A stretch of 34,637 nt of DNA, taken from NCBI GenBank assembly GCA_002490245.1, contig PCNA01000005.1, positions 1-34,637 on the forward strand, written 5' to 3'. The position numbers and the translations under genes are program-made. The notes under the pieces are model-generated. The model made no database searches. It saw only the letters and a program-made list of their open reading frames with translations, and was not told where the DNA came from. Source of the DNA: Candidatus Bathyarchaeota archaeon B24-2 (lineage in GTDB: Archaea; Thermoproteota; Bathyarchaeia; Bathyarchaeales; B24-2). Shown here in pieces: positions 23,799 to 32,201 of the stretch (position 1 is the first letter of the stretch; each line of letters begins with the position of its first letter).

Positions 23799-24908
23799 TT
23801 AATCGTCGAACCACGTGCGATACATTTCACCCGCTATTTTACCGTCGATGAGAATCTTTCCAGGTATGTCTATATGTCTTATCCAGTAGATGTTTGCTGG
23901 TAAGATGTTATACTTTTTCAGCGGTGGAAGACTCTCTCCATAGGCGACTTTCAGGTATAGGTAGGGTATGTTCGCGAACCAGCTCACAGGCATCGAGAGC
24001 TTCCGGTATAGGAGTTTTCCGGCGTAGCTGAAGAAGAAGGAGGTCGTGAAGGTTCTTCCCGGGTTGATCTCGGTTATCCTCGGGATTCCTTCAACGTCCT
24101 CTTTTAAGTCGACTGAGGCTATACCGTTATAGTTAGGGTCTATAGCTAAGACTGCTTCTTCTGCTATTCTGTTCACCTTCTCTGAGTGTATGGTTCGTTG
24201 TACGGCTGGTGTGCCTGTTATTCCACTCGGCGAGAGGCTGGGGTATATGTATTCGACCCTCTCTCTAGCCATCGAAGTTATAAGTTCGCCATCGCGGAAA
24301 AGAGCGTGGAATGCAAGGTTTCTTCCGGGAAGGTACTCTTGAGCTATAAACCTCAGCTTTTCGTCTCGGAGCTTCCAGTAGCGTATCCACGCTAAGGCTA
24401 CCTCTAAGCTCGAGGCGGGTGTGCTCCCCTTCCCGCCTGCACCCCGTGTAGCCCTTATCCATATGGGCTTCTTCAGCTCCTCGAACGCCTTCTTGAGGTC
24501 GTCTTCTCCTTTAACCTCGATGGTCTCTGGCACCGGGACACCCTTCTTCTCGAGGACTTCGACCGTTTTTAGTTTGTCTTGACAGATTCTTATGGTGTTT
24601 TTCGATGGGAGAAATACTTTAGCCGAGATCTTCTCCCTGTTCTCCGAGATCACCTGAACCTCTATGTCTGGTTGAGGGTAGACCAGCTCGACAGCTTCTT
24701 CTGCTATTATCCGGTTTATCGTGTCTATGTATCTCTTCTCCTCAGCCTTCGGCGTGAGGTAGACTTTATCAGCTTTTGCCATGTGTATATGGTACTTATT
24801 AGCCTCCGCTCCGACTATGTAGACTTCCCCTCGACCCACGAGTTTTAGCGATAACGTGAAGTTCACACCCGCTGGTCCACCAGCTCCGGTCACGAGTATT
24901 CTTTTCAT
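23799..24908 (-). CDS. ATP-grasp family ligase of unknown specificity
   Basis: Protein of 369 residues from ATG 24908. An N-terminal pre-ATP-grasp Rossmann domain (ILVTGAGGPAGVNF, then YPQPDIEVQVI) resembles that of carbamoyl-phosphate-synthase-like ligases. The ATP-grasp fold shows KPIWIRATRGAGGKGS (phosphate loop), AQEYLPGRNLAFHALF and the magnesium-binding ITEINPGR. Such enzymes join an acid to an amine through an acyl phosphate. The ATG overlaps the stop of the membrane transferase gene (ATGA), so it belongs to the oligosaccharyltransferase operon. It could amidate or amino-acylate a glycan sugar acid or a lipid; that is inference. The frame runs on to 24965, but the Rossmann strand starts at 24908. 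Confidence 0.88.
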   Translation of the reverse strand: MKRILVTGAGGPAGVNFTLSLKLVGRGEVYIVGAEANKYHIHMAKADKVYLTPKAEEKRYIDTINRIIAEEAVELVYPQPDIEVQVISENREKISAKVFLPSKNTIRICQDKLKTVEVLEKKGVPVPETIEVKGEDDLKKAFEELKKPIWIRATRGAGGKGSTPASSLEVALAWIRYWKLRDEKLRFIAQEYLPGRNLAFHALFRDGELITSMARERVEYIYPSLSPSGITGTPAVQRTIHSEKVNRIAEEAVLAIDPNYNGIASVDLKEDVEGIPRITEINPGRTFTTSFFFSYAGKLLYRKLSMPVSWFANIPYLYLKVAYGESLPPLKKYNILPANIYWIRHIDIPGKILIDGKIAGEMYRTWFDD

Positions 24909-25777
24909 GTCGCGGTCCACACCATCACCGCTAAGAAAGTCGTTAAACCGACTATTAAGGAGCATATGAGAACTATTTGATGCTCCGTTAGCTCCCTCTT
25001 ATACGCTATTAAAGTCTGTAGGCTCCTTATACCGTTTGAGGTTAAGCGGTTACCCTTCAAGATCAGCTCCGCTCTTCTCCTAAACAGCAGAATATTACCG
25101 AGTATTAGAAGCGAGTTTATTATGTACGGAGAGATCGCTATCACAAGGGTTTGTTCTATGTTCGATAGTATGGTGAACGAGGCTAAGGTTATCCCGACCG
25201 AGAAGCTTCCTACGTTCCCGACGAATAGCTTACCTCTATAATTGAAGTATGCAAGCAGGAGTAAGATGGCTAAGGGAACGATTAGGAGAACTCTTTTTTG
25301 CGAGACCACCATTAAGCCTGCCATGACAATCGAGGGACACACGGTCTCTAAACCGTTCAACCCGCCGAGCTGGTTTATGGTGTTCGTCGTCACAGTAACT
25401 ATAAGCGGAGCGATGATCAAGTAGAAGTAGATTCCGAAGTCTACTTTACCGAAGAGATAGGTCGCCATCACGGTATCCCCTTTACGCATCGCGATCAGCG
25501 GCAGGGATGCTATTAAGGGGGTTAAGGCCTTATAACGCCATCTAAGGTCCACCCAGTCGTCGAACAATCCCATGAAACCGCCGAAGAGTATACACGCGGC
25601 CAAAGTCAAGGCCTCATCGCTGTTCACATCGAAAAAGTAGAGGAGGAAGAGATACGCTGAACTACCCAGAACGTAGATTACGCCTAAACCGTTAGGAACT
25701 TCAGGATTCCCAGGTTTATGGTAGTCTTTAGCCTTCTTGAAGACCAAAGATCTAGGAGACCTCCAATCCATGTTCAC
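24905..25777 (-). CDS. GlcNAc-1-phosphate transferase-like membrane protein (MraY/GPT family)
   Basis: Polyprenyl-phosphate sugar-1-phosphate transferase family, which loads the first sugar phosphate on the lipid carrier for N-glycosylation. Motifs are HKPGNPEVP (20-28), the catalytic Asp pair GLFDDW (D73, D74), NTINQLGGLNGLE (132-144), and FVGNVGSFSVG (185-195), where many members have GDTG. I count about nine membrane helices where the family has ten: the usual first helix before HKP is absent, with only about 19 residues ahead of it. GTG at 25775-25777 shares one base with the stop of the oligosaccharyltransferase gene, and an in-frame TAA lies 12 bases upstream, so the frame cannot extend. 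Family call is good; activity needs care. Confidence 0.85.
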   Translation of the reverse strand: MNMDWRSPRSLVFKKAKDYHKPGNPEVPNGLGVIYVLGSSAYLFLLYFFDVNSDEALTLAACILFGGFMGLFDDWVDLRWRYKALTPLIASLPLIAMRKGDTVMATYLFGKVDFGIYFYLIIAPLIVTVTTNTINQLGGLNGLETVCPSIVMAGLMVVSQKRVLLIVPLAILLLLAYFNYRGKLFVGNVGSFSVGITLASFTILSNIEQTLVIAISPYIINSLLILGNILLFRRRAELILKGNRLTSNGIRSLQTLIAYKRELTEHQIVLICSLIVGLTTFLAVMVWTAT

Positions 25778-27843
25778 TATGTCGGATAATTAACTTTATA
25801 TACGCAGACGAGAATTATGCAACGTCTGTTCCCGATCATGAAAGTGGTTCCTGGAGACCTATAGACCAGCTGGAAGAACTTTGGTGAAGCAAAAGGCATT
25901 CCAAGCCATTGGCTTCTAGCATAGTTCATTAGCTTATAGATCGTAGTGTTTTTTCCTAGGTCGTTCCACCGCCAACCGCCTTGAACATATTCGCCGAATC
26001 TGGACTCGTTTAAGCCAGCTATACGGGCCATCCACATCCATTTACCTTCATCCCCCCACCCGAGGTCTCTGCCGTCCTCGTAAAAGGTCGTGAAGACCAC
26101 TACGTGTGTAGCGTTGTACTTCTTCAGGATCTTAATAGCTTCAGTCTCGTTAGACATGAACATTAGAGCTACGTTCTTAATCTGTGTAGCGTTGAACGTG
26201 GCGTTATCGACTACCGTCGTACGGTTACCTAAAGTCGTTATCCAGTATCCGTAGTCCCACCAGCTCACAACCACGGCGTCTGCAGGTAGATTTTCTCTCA
26301 TCCAGCTCAGAGCAAGTATCCAGTCGGGAACTGTTATAGTTAGTTTAACCGGGAGACTTGCGGCCGCTATAGTGGTAGGCGTATACGCAGAGAGATATAA
26401 CCTAGGTTCGGGAAAGGCATAATTCACCGTCAGGAGGAGGAACATTAGGATTATGGCTGTTAGATGATATTCTCTGCCTGTTCGTATGGCTCGAAATCTT
26501 CTCCGAGCAGGAAGCCCCCTGAGCTCTCTCAATTCAGTGAAGAAGGGTTTCAGGAGTTTTACGACGCCGAACGCGGATAACAGGCAGAAAGCGGGGGCGG
26601 CTACCAACATCAACCTGATCATCGAAGCCGAGAAGTATAGTGATGTTAGGCCATAGATCAACAGGAACAAGTTTTTATTCGTGAGATCCCTCGTCGTGAA
26701 GTATATTCCAAGCGAGATCAGAAACACGCTTATACCCAAGTCTATGTAGAAGTTACCCCAAGCTGAGGGTTTATGTTCGGCTACAGACTCAAGTAAGGGA
26801 TTCTGGCTTCTCCCGAACGGTAAGACTACACTTACGAATTTCCCTGCGGGAAGCTTGATCAACCCGTGTAACGAGGCCAATAAAACGGCTATTGCTAAGA
26901 GGATAGTTCCTCCTAGCAGGATCATAGGAGCTTTTCTCGAGATGTTAAACCTTCTACGTAGCTCGGCTAAGATGAGTAGGGAGATTACGATGTAGACGGG
27001 TATGTTCGATGCTTCGGTCAAGAATCCTAGACCAAGTTTAGGTACGTGTACTGCTATCGAGAATGCTGTGGCGTACGTCACTATAGAGGCTAAGAGCAAC
27101 TTGCTCGAATATCTCCTCAGGAGCAGAAGCGCTAGAACGTATAGAGCTATTAGGTCGATCGGATATCTAACGGCCCCCCATGAGGCGCTTACATAACCTA
27201 AGGTTAAACCTGCACCTAAGGCATATAATGCCGTCGACTTCGGTTTCCGTTCTTCCTCTACGGCTTTCAGGAAGAAGTAGTAGACAATCATGATACCTAA
27301 TACGCCTATGGTCTCATCGTCAAAGAAGCCTAAAGAAGTTCTCGAAATGTAGGATGCGTTCAGCGCTAGAAAGAATGCTGCAAGGATCCCTACCTCTCTA
27401 CCTCCGATGTATCTGCCTAGAAGGTATATCATGACGCAGGCTGCCGCGGCCATTATAACCGGAAATATCACGCATAAGTTAAACAGCGAGATAGAAATTC
27501 CTATGAAATTTAAGAGGTAGTATAGGAAAACTACGGTCATCGCAAGGCCTGGCAGATACACCTTGGCTACGTCTCTGCCGTAGGGATACCAGCCCATCAT
27601 GTCATGCCAGCTGGCTAAAGAGAAGAAGCCGTTTTTAGTTATATACTCGGCGGCTCTATAATGAAAGTACGGGTCGAACTCTGAGAGATAGAAACCCCAC
27701 CTAAGCGGTAGCAGTCTAACCATCACGGCCAGAGACAGGACTAAAGTCATAATCAGAAACTCTAACGTAAGGGTGCGAGGTAAAGGTAAACCGACTCTTC
27801 CAAGCCTCGATAAGAGCCCAGGTTTCTCTTCGTTCACCGTCAT
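25777..27843 (-). CDS. aglB: Oligosaccharyltransferase, Stt3/AglB family
   Basis: Catalytic oligosaccharyltransferase that moves a lipid-linked glycan to Asn in N-x-S/T sequons outside the cell membrane. It has 688 residues and about 13 membrane helices, then an external C-terminal domain. Visible are the first metal/acceptor motif with D57 in FDPYFHY, RTSLGFFDDETIG, the external-loop SVAEHKP (TIXE-type motif), and the sequon-binding WWDYG at 528-532. ATG at 27843 has AGGAG eight bases upstream. First gene of a three-gene operon with the lipid-carrier transferase and an ATP-grasp enzyme. Its C-terminal domain contains several N-x-T/S sequons itself. Confidence 0.97.
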   Translation of the reverse strand: MTVNEEKPGLLSRLGRVGLPLPRTLTLEFLIMTLVLSLAVMVRLLPLRWGFYLSEFDPYFHYRAAEYITKNGFFSLASWHDMMGWYPYGRDVAKVYLPGLAMTVVFLYYLLNFIGISISLFNLCVIFPVIMAAAACVMIYLLGRYIGGREVGILAAFFLALNASYISRTSLGFFDDETIGVLGIMIVYYFFLKAVEEERKPKSTALYALGAGLTLGYVSASWGAVRYPIDLIALYVLALLLLRRYSSKLLLASIVTYATAFSIAVHVPKLGLGFLTEASNIPVYIVISLLILAELRRRFNISRKAPMILLGGTILLAIAVLLASLHGLIKLPAGKFVSVVLPFGRSQNPLLESVAEHKPSAWGNFYIDLGISVFLISLGIYFTTRDLTNKNLFLLIYGLTSLYFSASMIRLMLVAAPAFCLLSAFGVVKLLKPFFTELRELRGLPARRRFRAIRTGREYHLTAIILMFLLLTVNYAFPEPRLYLSAYTPTTIAAASLPVKLTITVPDWILALSWMRENLPADAVVVSWWDYGYWITTLGNRTTVVDNATFNATQIKNVALMFMSNETEAIKILKKYNATHVVVFTTFYEDGRDLGWGDEGKWMWMARIAGLNESRFGEYVQGGWRWNDLGKNTTIYKLMNYARSQWLGMPFASPKFFQLVYRSPGTTFMIGNRRCIILVCVYKVNYPT

Positions 27844-28164
27844 CTAATCGTCTCCTGAACTTCTTCGAGAGATCCTTTTAGAGGGATATAAAATTTTGTT
27901 TTCTTTTTAACCATATCCTTACTCTCCTTTATATAGTTCAGACGGGGATACTTAAGGTCGTTCAGGCTTCTTGATCATTTTCTGAAGTTCTTTAAGGTCT
28001 TAACGCGATAGGTTAAAGGAGATCGTTGGTCAAACGGTCTACTGGACGATTCGCTTGGCAAAAATTAACGTCCTTGTTTATCTCTTTTCCGGAAGGTTCA
28101 AATCGATCCTTCGATAATATTTCTAGTTGTTGGCGGGGAGGGAGCGCTTATAAAGAGGAGGCTT
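27844..28164. other. Intergenic region with divergent promoters
   Basis: This 321-base stretch holds no credible gene. It separates the minus-strand oligosaccharyltransferase operon from the plus-strand Trm112-like gene. Contents are TATA-like boxes on the minus strand at 27885-27892 and 27928-27935, a small perfect dyad ATCGA-TCCT-TCGAT at 28102-28115 with a TATA-like AATATTT just after it, and the GAGGAGG ribosome-binding site at 28155-28161. No tRNA cloverleaf or C/D box pair was found. Confidence 0.6.
27885..27892 (-). promoter_or_regulatory. TATA box of the oligosaccharyltransferase operon
   Basis: The minus strand reads TTTATATC, 42-49 bases before the ATG at 27843, giving a leader of roughly 20 bases that carries AGGAG. 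A second similar box (TATATAAA, 27928-27935) lies farther upstream. Confidence 0.45.
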
Positions 28165-28434
28165 ATGGATTTATTAGCTTGTCCGATCGATAAGTATTAC
28201 CCGTTAGAACTCTATGTTTTCGAGGAGAGAGAAGAGATAGTCGAAGGCCTCATAGTCTGCCCGAAGTGTTTAAGATGGTATCCGATCAGGGACGAGATAC
28301 CTGAGCTTCTTCCAGATGAGTTGAGGAATAAGAAGGAGGAGCTAAGTTTCCTCCAGAAATGGAAAGACAAGATCCCTCGAAAGATACTGCTTAACGGTAA
28401 ACCCTTCAACCTTAGCGGTGAAGACCTTCGCTAG
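28165..28434 (+). CDS. Trm112-like zinc-binding protein
   Basis: Protein of 89 residues resembling Trm112, the small activator that binds and stabilises several SAM-dependent RNA and protein methyltransferases (Trm9-, Trm11- and Mtq2-like). It opens with MDLLACPIDKYYPLEL and has IVCPKCLRWYPIRDEIPELLPDELR, the zinc knuckle and the PELLP signature of the family. Only three cysteines fall in the usual positions (one in ACP, two in CPKC). ATG at 28165 follows GAGGAGG. It stands alone, with no methyltransferase partner in the window, and converges on the Gfo/Idh/MocA gene after 16 bases. Confidence 0.9.
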   Translation: MDLLACPIDKYYPLELYVFEEREEIVEGLIVCPKCLRWYPIRDEIPELLPDELRNKKEELSFLQKWKDKIPRKILLNGKPFNLSGEDLR

Positions 28435-28450
28435 ATGAGAGCTTTGACCT

Positions 28451-29404
28451 TTAAAGGTTCTCTATTTTGACTACTTTGTTTCTTCTTGAGGACTCTAAAA
28501 CCATCTCTGCGATCTTTAAGGCTCTTAACCCGTCGTAGCCGGTCGTTCTCAACACACCTTTATTCAGAATGCACGAGACAAAGTGATCTAGCTCGAGCAT
28601 AAGAGGCTCTCTCCATCTATGCGGCGGACTCTTCCGTTTACCAGACCTCTCGATCGTGATCTTCTGGGTTATATAGTCTAACGAGAGTATGGCTTCGCTT
28701 CCTGTGACGATCAGCCTCCTAACCTTGTAGGGGGTCAACCAGTTCGTCTCCACAAGTGCTGTAACCCCGTTTCTGAAACCCATTATTATTTGGGCATAGT
28801 CTTCGAACGTTCTATGTCTTAAGGAGCCGACCCGTGCGTATATCGTCTTAGGGGAATCGTTGAGCAGGTAACAAAGCATATCTAGCTCGTGGATCGCGGT
28901 ATCCTTCACTATCCCGATGTCACCGATCCTTTCAGGCCACCTCGAAACCCTCCTACTTAAAGTCGACACTACAGTTCCAGCTTCACCCTTATCTAGGAGA
29001 CGCTTAAGTCTCTCTACTCCTGGGTTGAAGCGTTCTATGAAACCTACCATTAGGTATAGACCGTTCTTCTCGGATAATTCTACCACCTTCTCGGCTTCCT
29101 TAACGTTTATGGCCATGGGCTTCTCTACGAAGACGTGTTTACCAGCCTCAAGAGCTCTGACTGCTTCTTTGGCTAGGGCGGTGCTCCACGTGCATATGCT
29201 TACGGCGTCGATATCCTCCCTTTTCAGCAGCTCTCGGCTGTCTGTGTATCCGTTGATCGAGTATTTCTTGGCTAGTTCTCTGACTCTCTCTTTGTTCACG
29301 TCGCAAACGGCTTTCAACTCGGCGTTAGGTAGGTCGTGGAACACTCTCGCATGGTTTTTACCCCAGAAACCTACTCCTATAACGCCTACACGTAGATTAT
29401 TCAT
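28451..29404 (-). CDS. Gfo/Idh/MocA family NAD(P)-dependent oxidoreductase
   Basis: Sugar dehydrogenase of 317 residues. The NAD-binding GVIGVGFWGKNH (7-18), the EKP motif (E94, K95, P96) and the catalytic KDTAIHELD (D168, H172) are all intact. The closest functional analogues by context are WbpB/WlbA-type enzymes that oxidise C3 of UDP-linked GlcNAc uronic acids. The ATG at 29404 overlaps the stop of the preceding UDP-sugar-dehydrogenase frame (ATGA at 29401-29404), indicating translational coupling. Last gene of the nucleotide-sugar operon. Substrate is inferred only from neighbours. Confidence 0.92.
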   Translation of the reverse strand: MNNLRVGVIGVGFWGKNHARVFHDLPNAELKAVCDVNKERVRELAKKYSINGYTDSRELLKREDIDAVSICTWSTALAKEAVRALEAGKHVFVEKPMAINVKEAEKVVELSEKNGLYLMVGFIERFNPGVERLKRLLDKGEAGTVVSTLSRRVSRWPERIGDIGIVKDTAIHELDMLCYLLNDSPKTIYARVGSLRHRTFEDYAQIIMGFRNGVTALVETNWLTPYKVRRLIVTGSEAILSLDYITQKITIERSGKRKSPPHRWREPLMLELDHFVSCILNKGVLRTTGYDGLRALKIAEMVLESSRRNKVVKIENL

Positions 29405-29589
29405 CTCGATAAGACCCCTCTACTCAAACTTGCGTAGATGAAGCCTTCCTTTAAAACCTCCTCTGGGTCTAACCTGTTGGTTAAGTCTACTATCAAAGCT
29501 GGCTGGTCGACTAGATGTTTAGCCTCTTTAAGTTTAAGGTATTCTAAACTTTTCTCAGAGAAGATTATCAAGCAATCTTTACCTTTCAA
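29401..29589 (-). CDS. C-terminal fragment of frameshifted UDP-sugar dehydrogenase-like gene
   Basis: This frame encodes the last part of a UDP-glucose/UDP-ManNAc dehydrogenase C-terminal domain: KGKDCLIIFSEKSLEYL, then VDLTNRLDPEEVLKEGFIYAS, equivalent to the ILTEW and D-x-RNILDP-E blocks of the family. TTG 29589 is only a nominal start; the frame is open back to about 29630 and joins the larger upstream frame (29616-30728) if one base is added near 29617-29623, giving an uninterrupted GIEDL to IKFQNDLDKALKG domain. Its stop overlaps the start of the next gene, as expected for an intact operon member. So it is part of one gene rather than a separate gene. Confidence 0.8.
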   Translation of the reverse strand: MKGKDCLIIFSEKSLEYLKLKEAKHLVDQPALIVDLTNRLDPEEVLKEGFIYASLSRGVLSR

Positions 29590-29615
29590 GGCTTTATCTA
29601 GGTCGTTCTGGAATT

Positions 29616-30728
29616 TTATAAGTCTTCAATTCCCTTAAACGATTCCCTCGATGTATAGATTTCCACGTCCATCCCTCTCTCATAGAGCACTTTATATAGA
29701 AAGTCTGCCGTGAACGAAGGATCGAAGGGAAAAGCTGTGATAAAGCCTAAGATCAAGATTTTCGACCTTCTAACTGTTTTGTTGCATAGTTTAAGTCCTG
29801 CTTTGATTAAACCGAACGTCCTTTTAACGGCGTAATCGATAGTCTTGGTGGCAGCCTTAGACAACTCTAGCTTCAGGTTTAGGAGCCTAGACTCCTCGAA
29901 GATTCTGCGAGAGAGGTTAAGGAGAGGTTTGCCGATTAAGGTAGGATCCACGATTCCGGATACACCTTTAGCCCTGAGAACATCTTTAACCTCGAGGAAG
30001 TCTAGGCCAGCGGCTACACAAAGCTCAGCTGCTTCGTGGGAGAATGCTAAGACCACGTTGTGATGTAGAGCTTCCAACAACGACGCCGCTTCTGCGGCGG
30101 CTATCGAGTTAACCATTACCACTCTCCGACCAGTAACCTCCTTGAACAAACTCGCCAATCTACCGAGGCTACGTTCATCCAACGAGGCTAAAAGTATAGG
30201 ATTCTCGTCTGACGAGAACGACACATAAGCTAAGCCGAAATCTCCAGGAGACTTCAGACCGGAGCGATTTTCTAGAAGATCCTTAACGACCTTTTCCGAC
30301 GTTCCAGGAAACACCTTCGTGGAGACTATCACTATAACGCCTCTCTTGATCAGGTCTCCAGCGATTCTACAGGCTCTCTCTAACGGGAGATAGTCGACTT
30401 TACCTTTCTTATCAACCTCGACATCTGTGAAGATGAATAAAAATGAGCATTCTTTGAGCGTGATGGGGTCGTTGGACACCGAGATCAAGCCTTCTTTAAC
30501 TCCTTTCTCTATGAGTTCGAAGACCTCCCCAAACTTTTCGTCGTAGACCTCACACTTCATAGACCTCATGAAACGACCGCTTAGGTCTAGAACAACTATC
30601 TTAAAGCCTGCTTCCACAAGTCGGGACGCTAGATATATGGCGTCCACGTTAGAGTCTATGAAACCAACCTTACCCTTTACTATAGAGGTCTGTGTATTCG
30701 AGTCTAGTACAGGCTTCGAAGACTTCAA
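29616..30728 (-). CDS. Degenerate UDP-sugar dehydrogenase homologue (frameshifted)
   Basis: Homologue of UDP-glucose/UDP-N-acetylmannosamine 6-dehydrogenases. The family frame is recognisable (VSTKVFPGTSEKVV, then AEAASLLEALHHNVVLAFSHEAAELC and GLDFLEV), but key residues are gone. There is no GxGxxG in the first strand-turn-helix (GFIDSNVDAIYLA). The lysine and asparagine of the AExxKLxEN helix are replaced. The GGHC catalytic-cysteine block is missing, with GVSGIVDPTLIG in its place. It then terminates early, and the rest of the C-terminal domain continues in another frame (29401-29589). The start is TTG at 30728 with AGGAG immediately against it, so the true start is uncertain. Either a decaying gene or a non-catalytic paralogue. 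Confidence 0.75.
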   Translation of the reverse strand: MKSSKPVLDSNTQTSIVKGKVGFIDSNVDAIYLASRLVEAGFKIVVLDLSGRFMRSMKCEVYDEKFGEVFELIEKGVKEGLISVSNDPITLKECSFLFIFTDVEVDKKGKVDYLPLERACRIAGDLIKRGVIVIVSTKVFPGTSEKVVKDLLENRSGLKSPGDFGLAYVSFSSDENPILLASLDERSLGRLASLFKEVTGRRVVMVNSIAAAEAASLLEALHHNVVLAFSHEAAELCVAAGLDFLEVKDVLRAKGVSGIVDPTLIGKPLLNLSRRIFEESRLLNLKLELSKAATKTIDYAVKRTFGLIKAGLKLCNKTVRRSKILILGFITAFPFDPSFTADFLYKVLYERGMDVEIYTSRESFKGIEDL

Positions 30729-30791
30729 CTCCTATCACTCTCTGAGAACTAAAGGTTAAAAGTAGATATCGCTGGGAACCTAAAAATATTT

Positions 30792-32162
30792 TTAGACGGC
30801 GCTAGCCTCCCTGATCACTCTCTCCAGTAATGCTGCGTACTTACGAACTAAATCGTTCACTTCGTCTTCACTTTTAGCTTCGGCATAGATCCTTATAGCA
30901 GGCTCCGTTCCGCTAGGCCTTATCAAGACTGCGCTGCCGTTTGGGAAGAAAGCTTTAATCCCATCCACAGTCTCCTTAGGTAGACCCTCAAACTCGCTAG
31001 ATACTCTCTCCATAACCTTTCCTTTAAGCTCGTTTGGACACTTGACGTTGCTTTTCTTGATGAAGTAGACTGGTAGATCCGAAAGCAGTTCTGAAAGCTT
31101 CTTTCCAGATTCCGCCATTATGTTTAAGATGAGGCCAGTGGTCATCGTTCCGTCTCTTACTGGTATGTGAGGTGCATAGAATACTCCTCCGTTTTCTTCG
31201 CCTCCGAGAATTGCTTTCAGCTCCTTCATCTTATGGGAGACATCCACGCTACCGACTTTCGTGAAGACAAGAGACCCTCCATACTCGTCGACTACGTCTT
31301 TTATGATCGACGAGGAACTTATCGGCGTTACGATAGTGGACTTAGGATTCTTCATTAAGAAGAATTTCGCTATCAACGCGAAAGTCTTATCGCCCCAGTG
31401 AATGTTACCTGTTTCGTCGACAAATATCGCGCGGTCCGCGTCTCCATCTAAGGCGACGCCAAGGTCTGCTCCAAGCGCTTTAACGGTTTTAGCTAATTCC
31501 CCTAGGTTCTCGGGTCTAGGTTCCGGAGGTCTACTCGGGAAACGTCCATCCAACTCAGCGTTTATGACGTAAACCTTACATCCTAAACTATGTAGGAATC
31601 TAGGTAATGTGAGTGAGCCTACACCGTTCGCCGGATCGACGACTACTTTGAATTTCCTTTCTCTAACGGCTTCAACTTCTATATGTTTCGTTACACTGGC
31701 TAAATAATCTTCGATCACGCCTTCTAGTATAGAGGGCTCTTTAACCTGATCCCACTTTACTCTTCTGAAGGTCTCTTCGAAGAATATTTTTTCGACGACT
31801 TTCTCTTCTTCCCTAGAGATTTCGACGCCGTCTCCGGCTAAAACCTTTATGCCGTTGTATTCTGGCGGATTATGAGAAGCGGTGATTACGATGCCGCCGT
31901 CAACACCTTGCTTCTTCACGGTATATTGGATTGTTGGGGTAGGAGCCATCCCAGCATTATAGACCTTACATCCGGCCGAGGTTAACCCGCTGATTACAGC
32001 TGAAAGTAGCATAGGACTCGTGCATCTTGCGTCGCTTCCCACAACCATTTCTCCACCGTCAAAGAACGTCCCCACGGATACCCCGACCTTAGCCGCGAAC
32101 TCAGGGGTTAGGTCGACATTCGCGAGTCCTCTTATCCCGTTAGTGCCGAATAGCGCTCCCAC
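30792..32162 (-). CDS. glmM: Phosphoglucosamine mutase / phosphohexomutase
   Basis: Alpha-D-phosphohexomutase of 456 residues, all four signatures present: the phosphoserine loop TASHNPP (Ser96), metal-binding DGDADR (D239, D241, D243), the sugar-specificity loop GGEENGG (320-326) and phosphate-binding RPSGTEP near 417. It moves phosphate between C6 and C1 of glucosamine (or mannose/glucose). GEENGG is frequent in archaeal GlmM and PMM/PGM alike, so glucosamine is favoured by context, not proven. GTG at 32162 is preceded by GGAGG. It lies 39 bases after the nucleotidyltransferase gene, which could use its product. Confidence 0.95.
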   Translation of the reverse strand: MGALFGTNGIRGLANVDLTPEFAAKVGVSVGTFFDGGEMVVGSDARCTSPMLLSAVISGLTSAGCKVYNAGMAPTPTIQYTVKKQGVDGGIVITASHNPPEYNGIKVLAGDGVEISREEEKVVEKIFFEETFRRVKWDQVKEPSILEGVIEDYLASVTKHIEVEAVRERKFKVVVDPANGVGSLTLPRFLHSLGCKVYVINAELDGRFPSRPPEPRPENLGELAKTVKALGADLGVALDGDADRAIFVDETGNIHWGDKTFALIAKFFLMKNPKSTIVTPISSSSIIKDVVDEYGGSLVFTKVGSVDVSHKMKELKAILGGEENGGVFYAPHIPVRDGTMTTGLILNIMAESGKKLSELLSDLPVYFIKKSNVKCPNELKGKVMERVSSEFEGLPKETVDGIKAFFPNGSAVLIRPSGTEPAIRIYAEAKSEDEVNDLVRKYAALLERVIREASAV

Positions 32163-32201
32163 AAGTTTTCCTCCGATCGGCCTTTAGAATAAGTATTCCA
32201 T

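Noticed and set aside
28092-28112. GGTTCAAATC inside a small hairpin, resembling a tRNA T-arm
   Set aside because: The stem does not close a seven-base loop, and no acceptor, D or anticodon arms can be found upstream.
28917-29441. Plus-strand open frame of 174 codons across the Gfo/Idh/MocA gene
   Set aside because: Antisense shadow of a clearly conserved dehydrogenase; Ser/Leu-rich translation without any motif.
29611-29625. Programmed -1 frameshift joining the two UDP-sugar-dehydrogenase frames
   Set aside because: A -1 slip would restore the frame, but the site lacks a canonical slippery heptamer and no downstream structure is obvious; a one-base indel is simpler. Not fully excluded.
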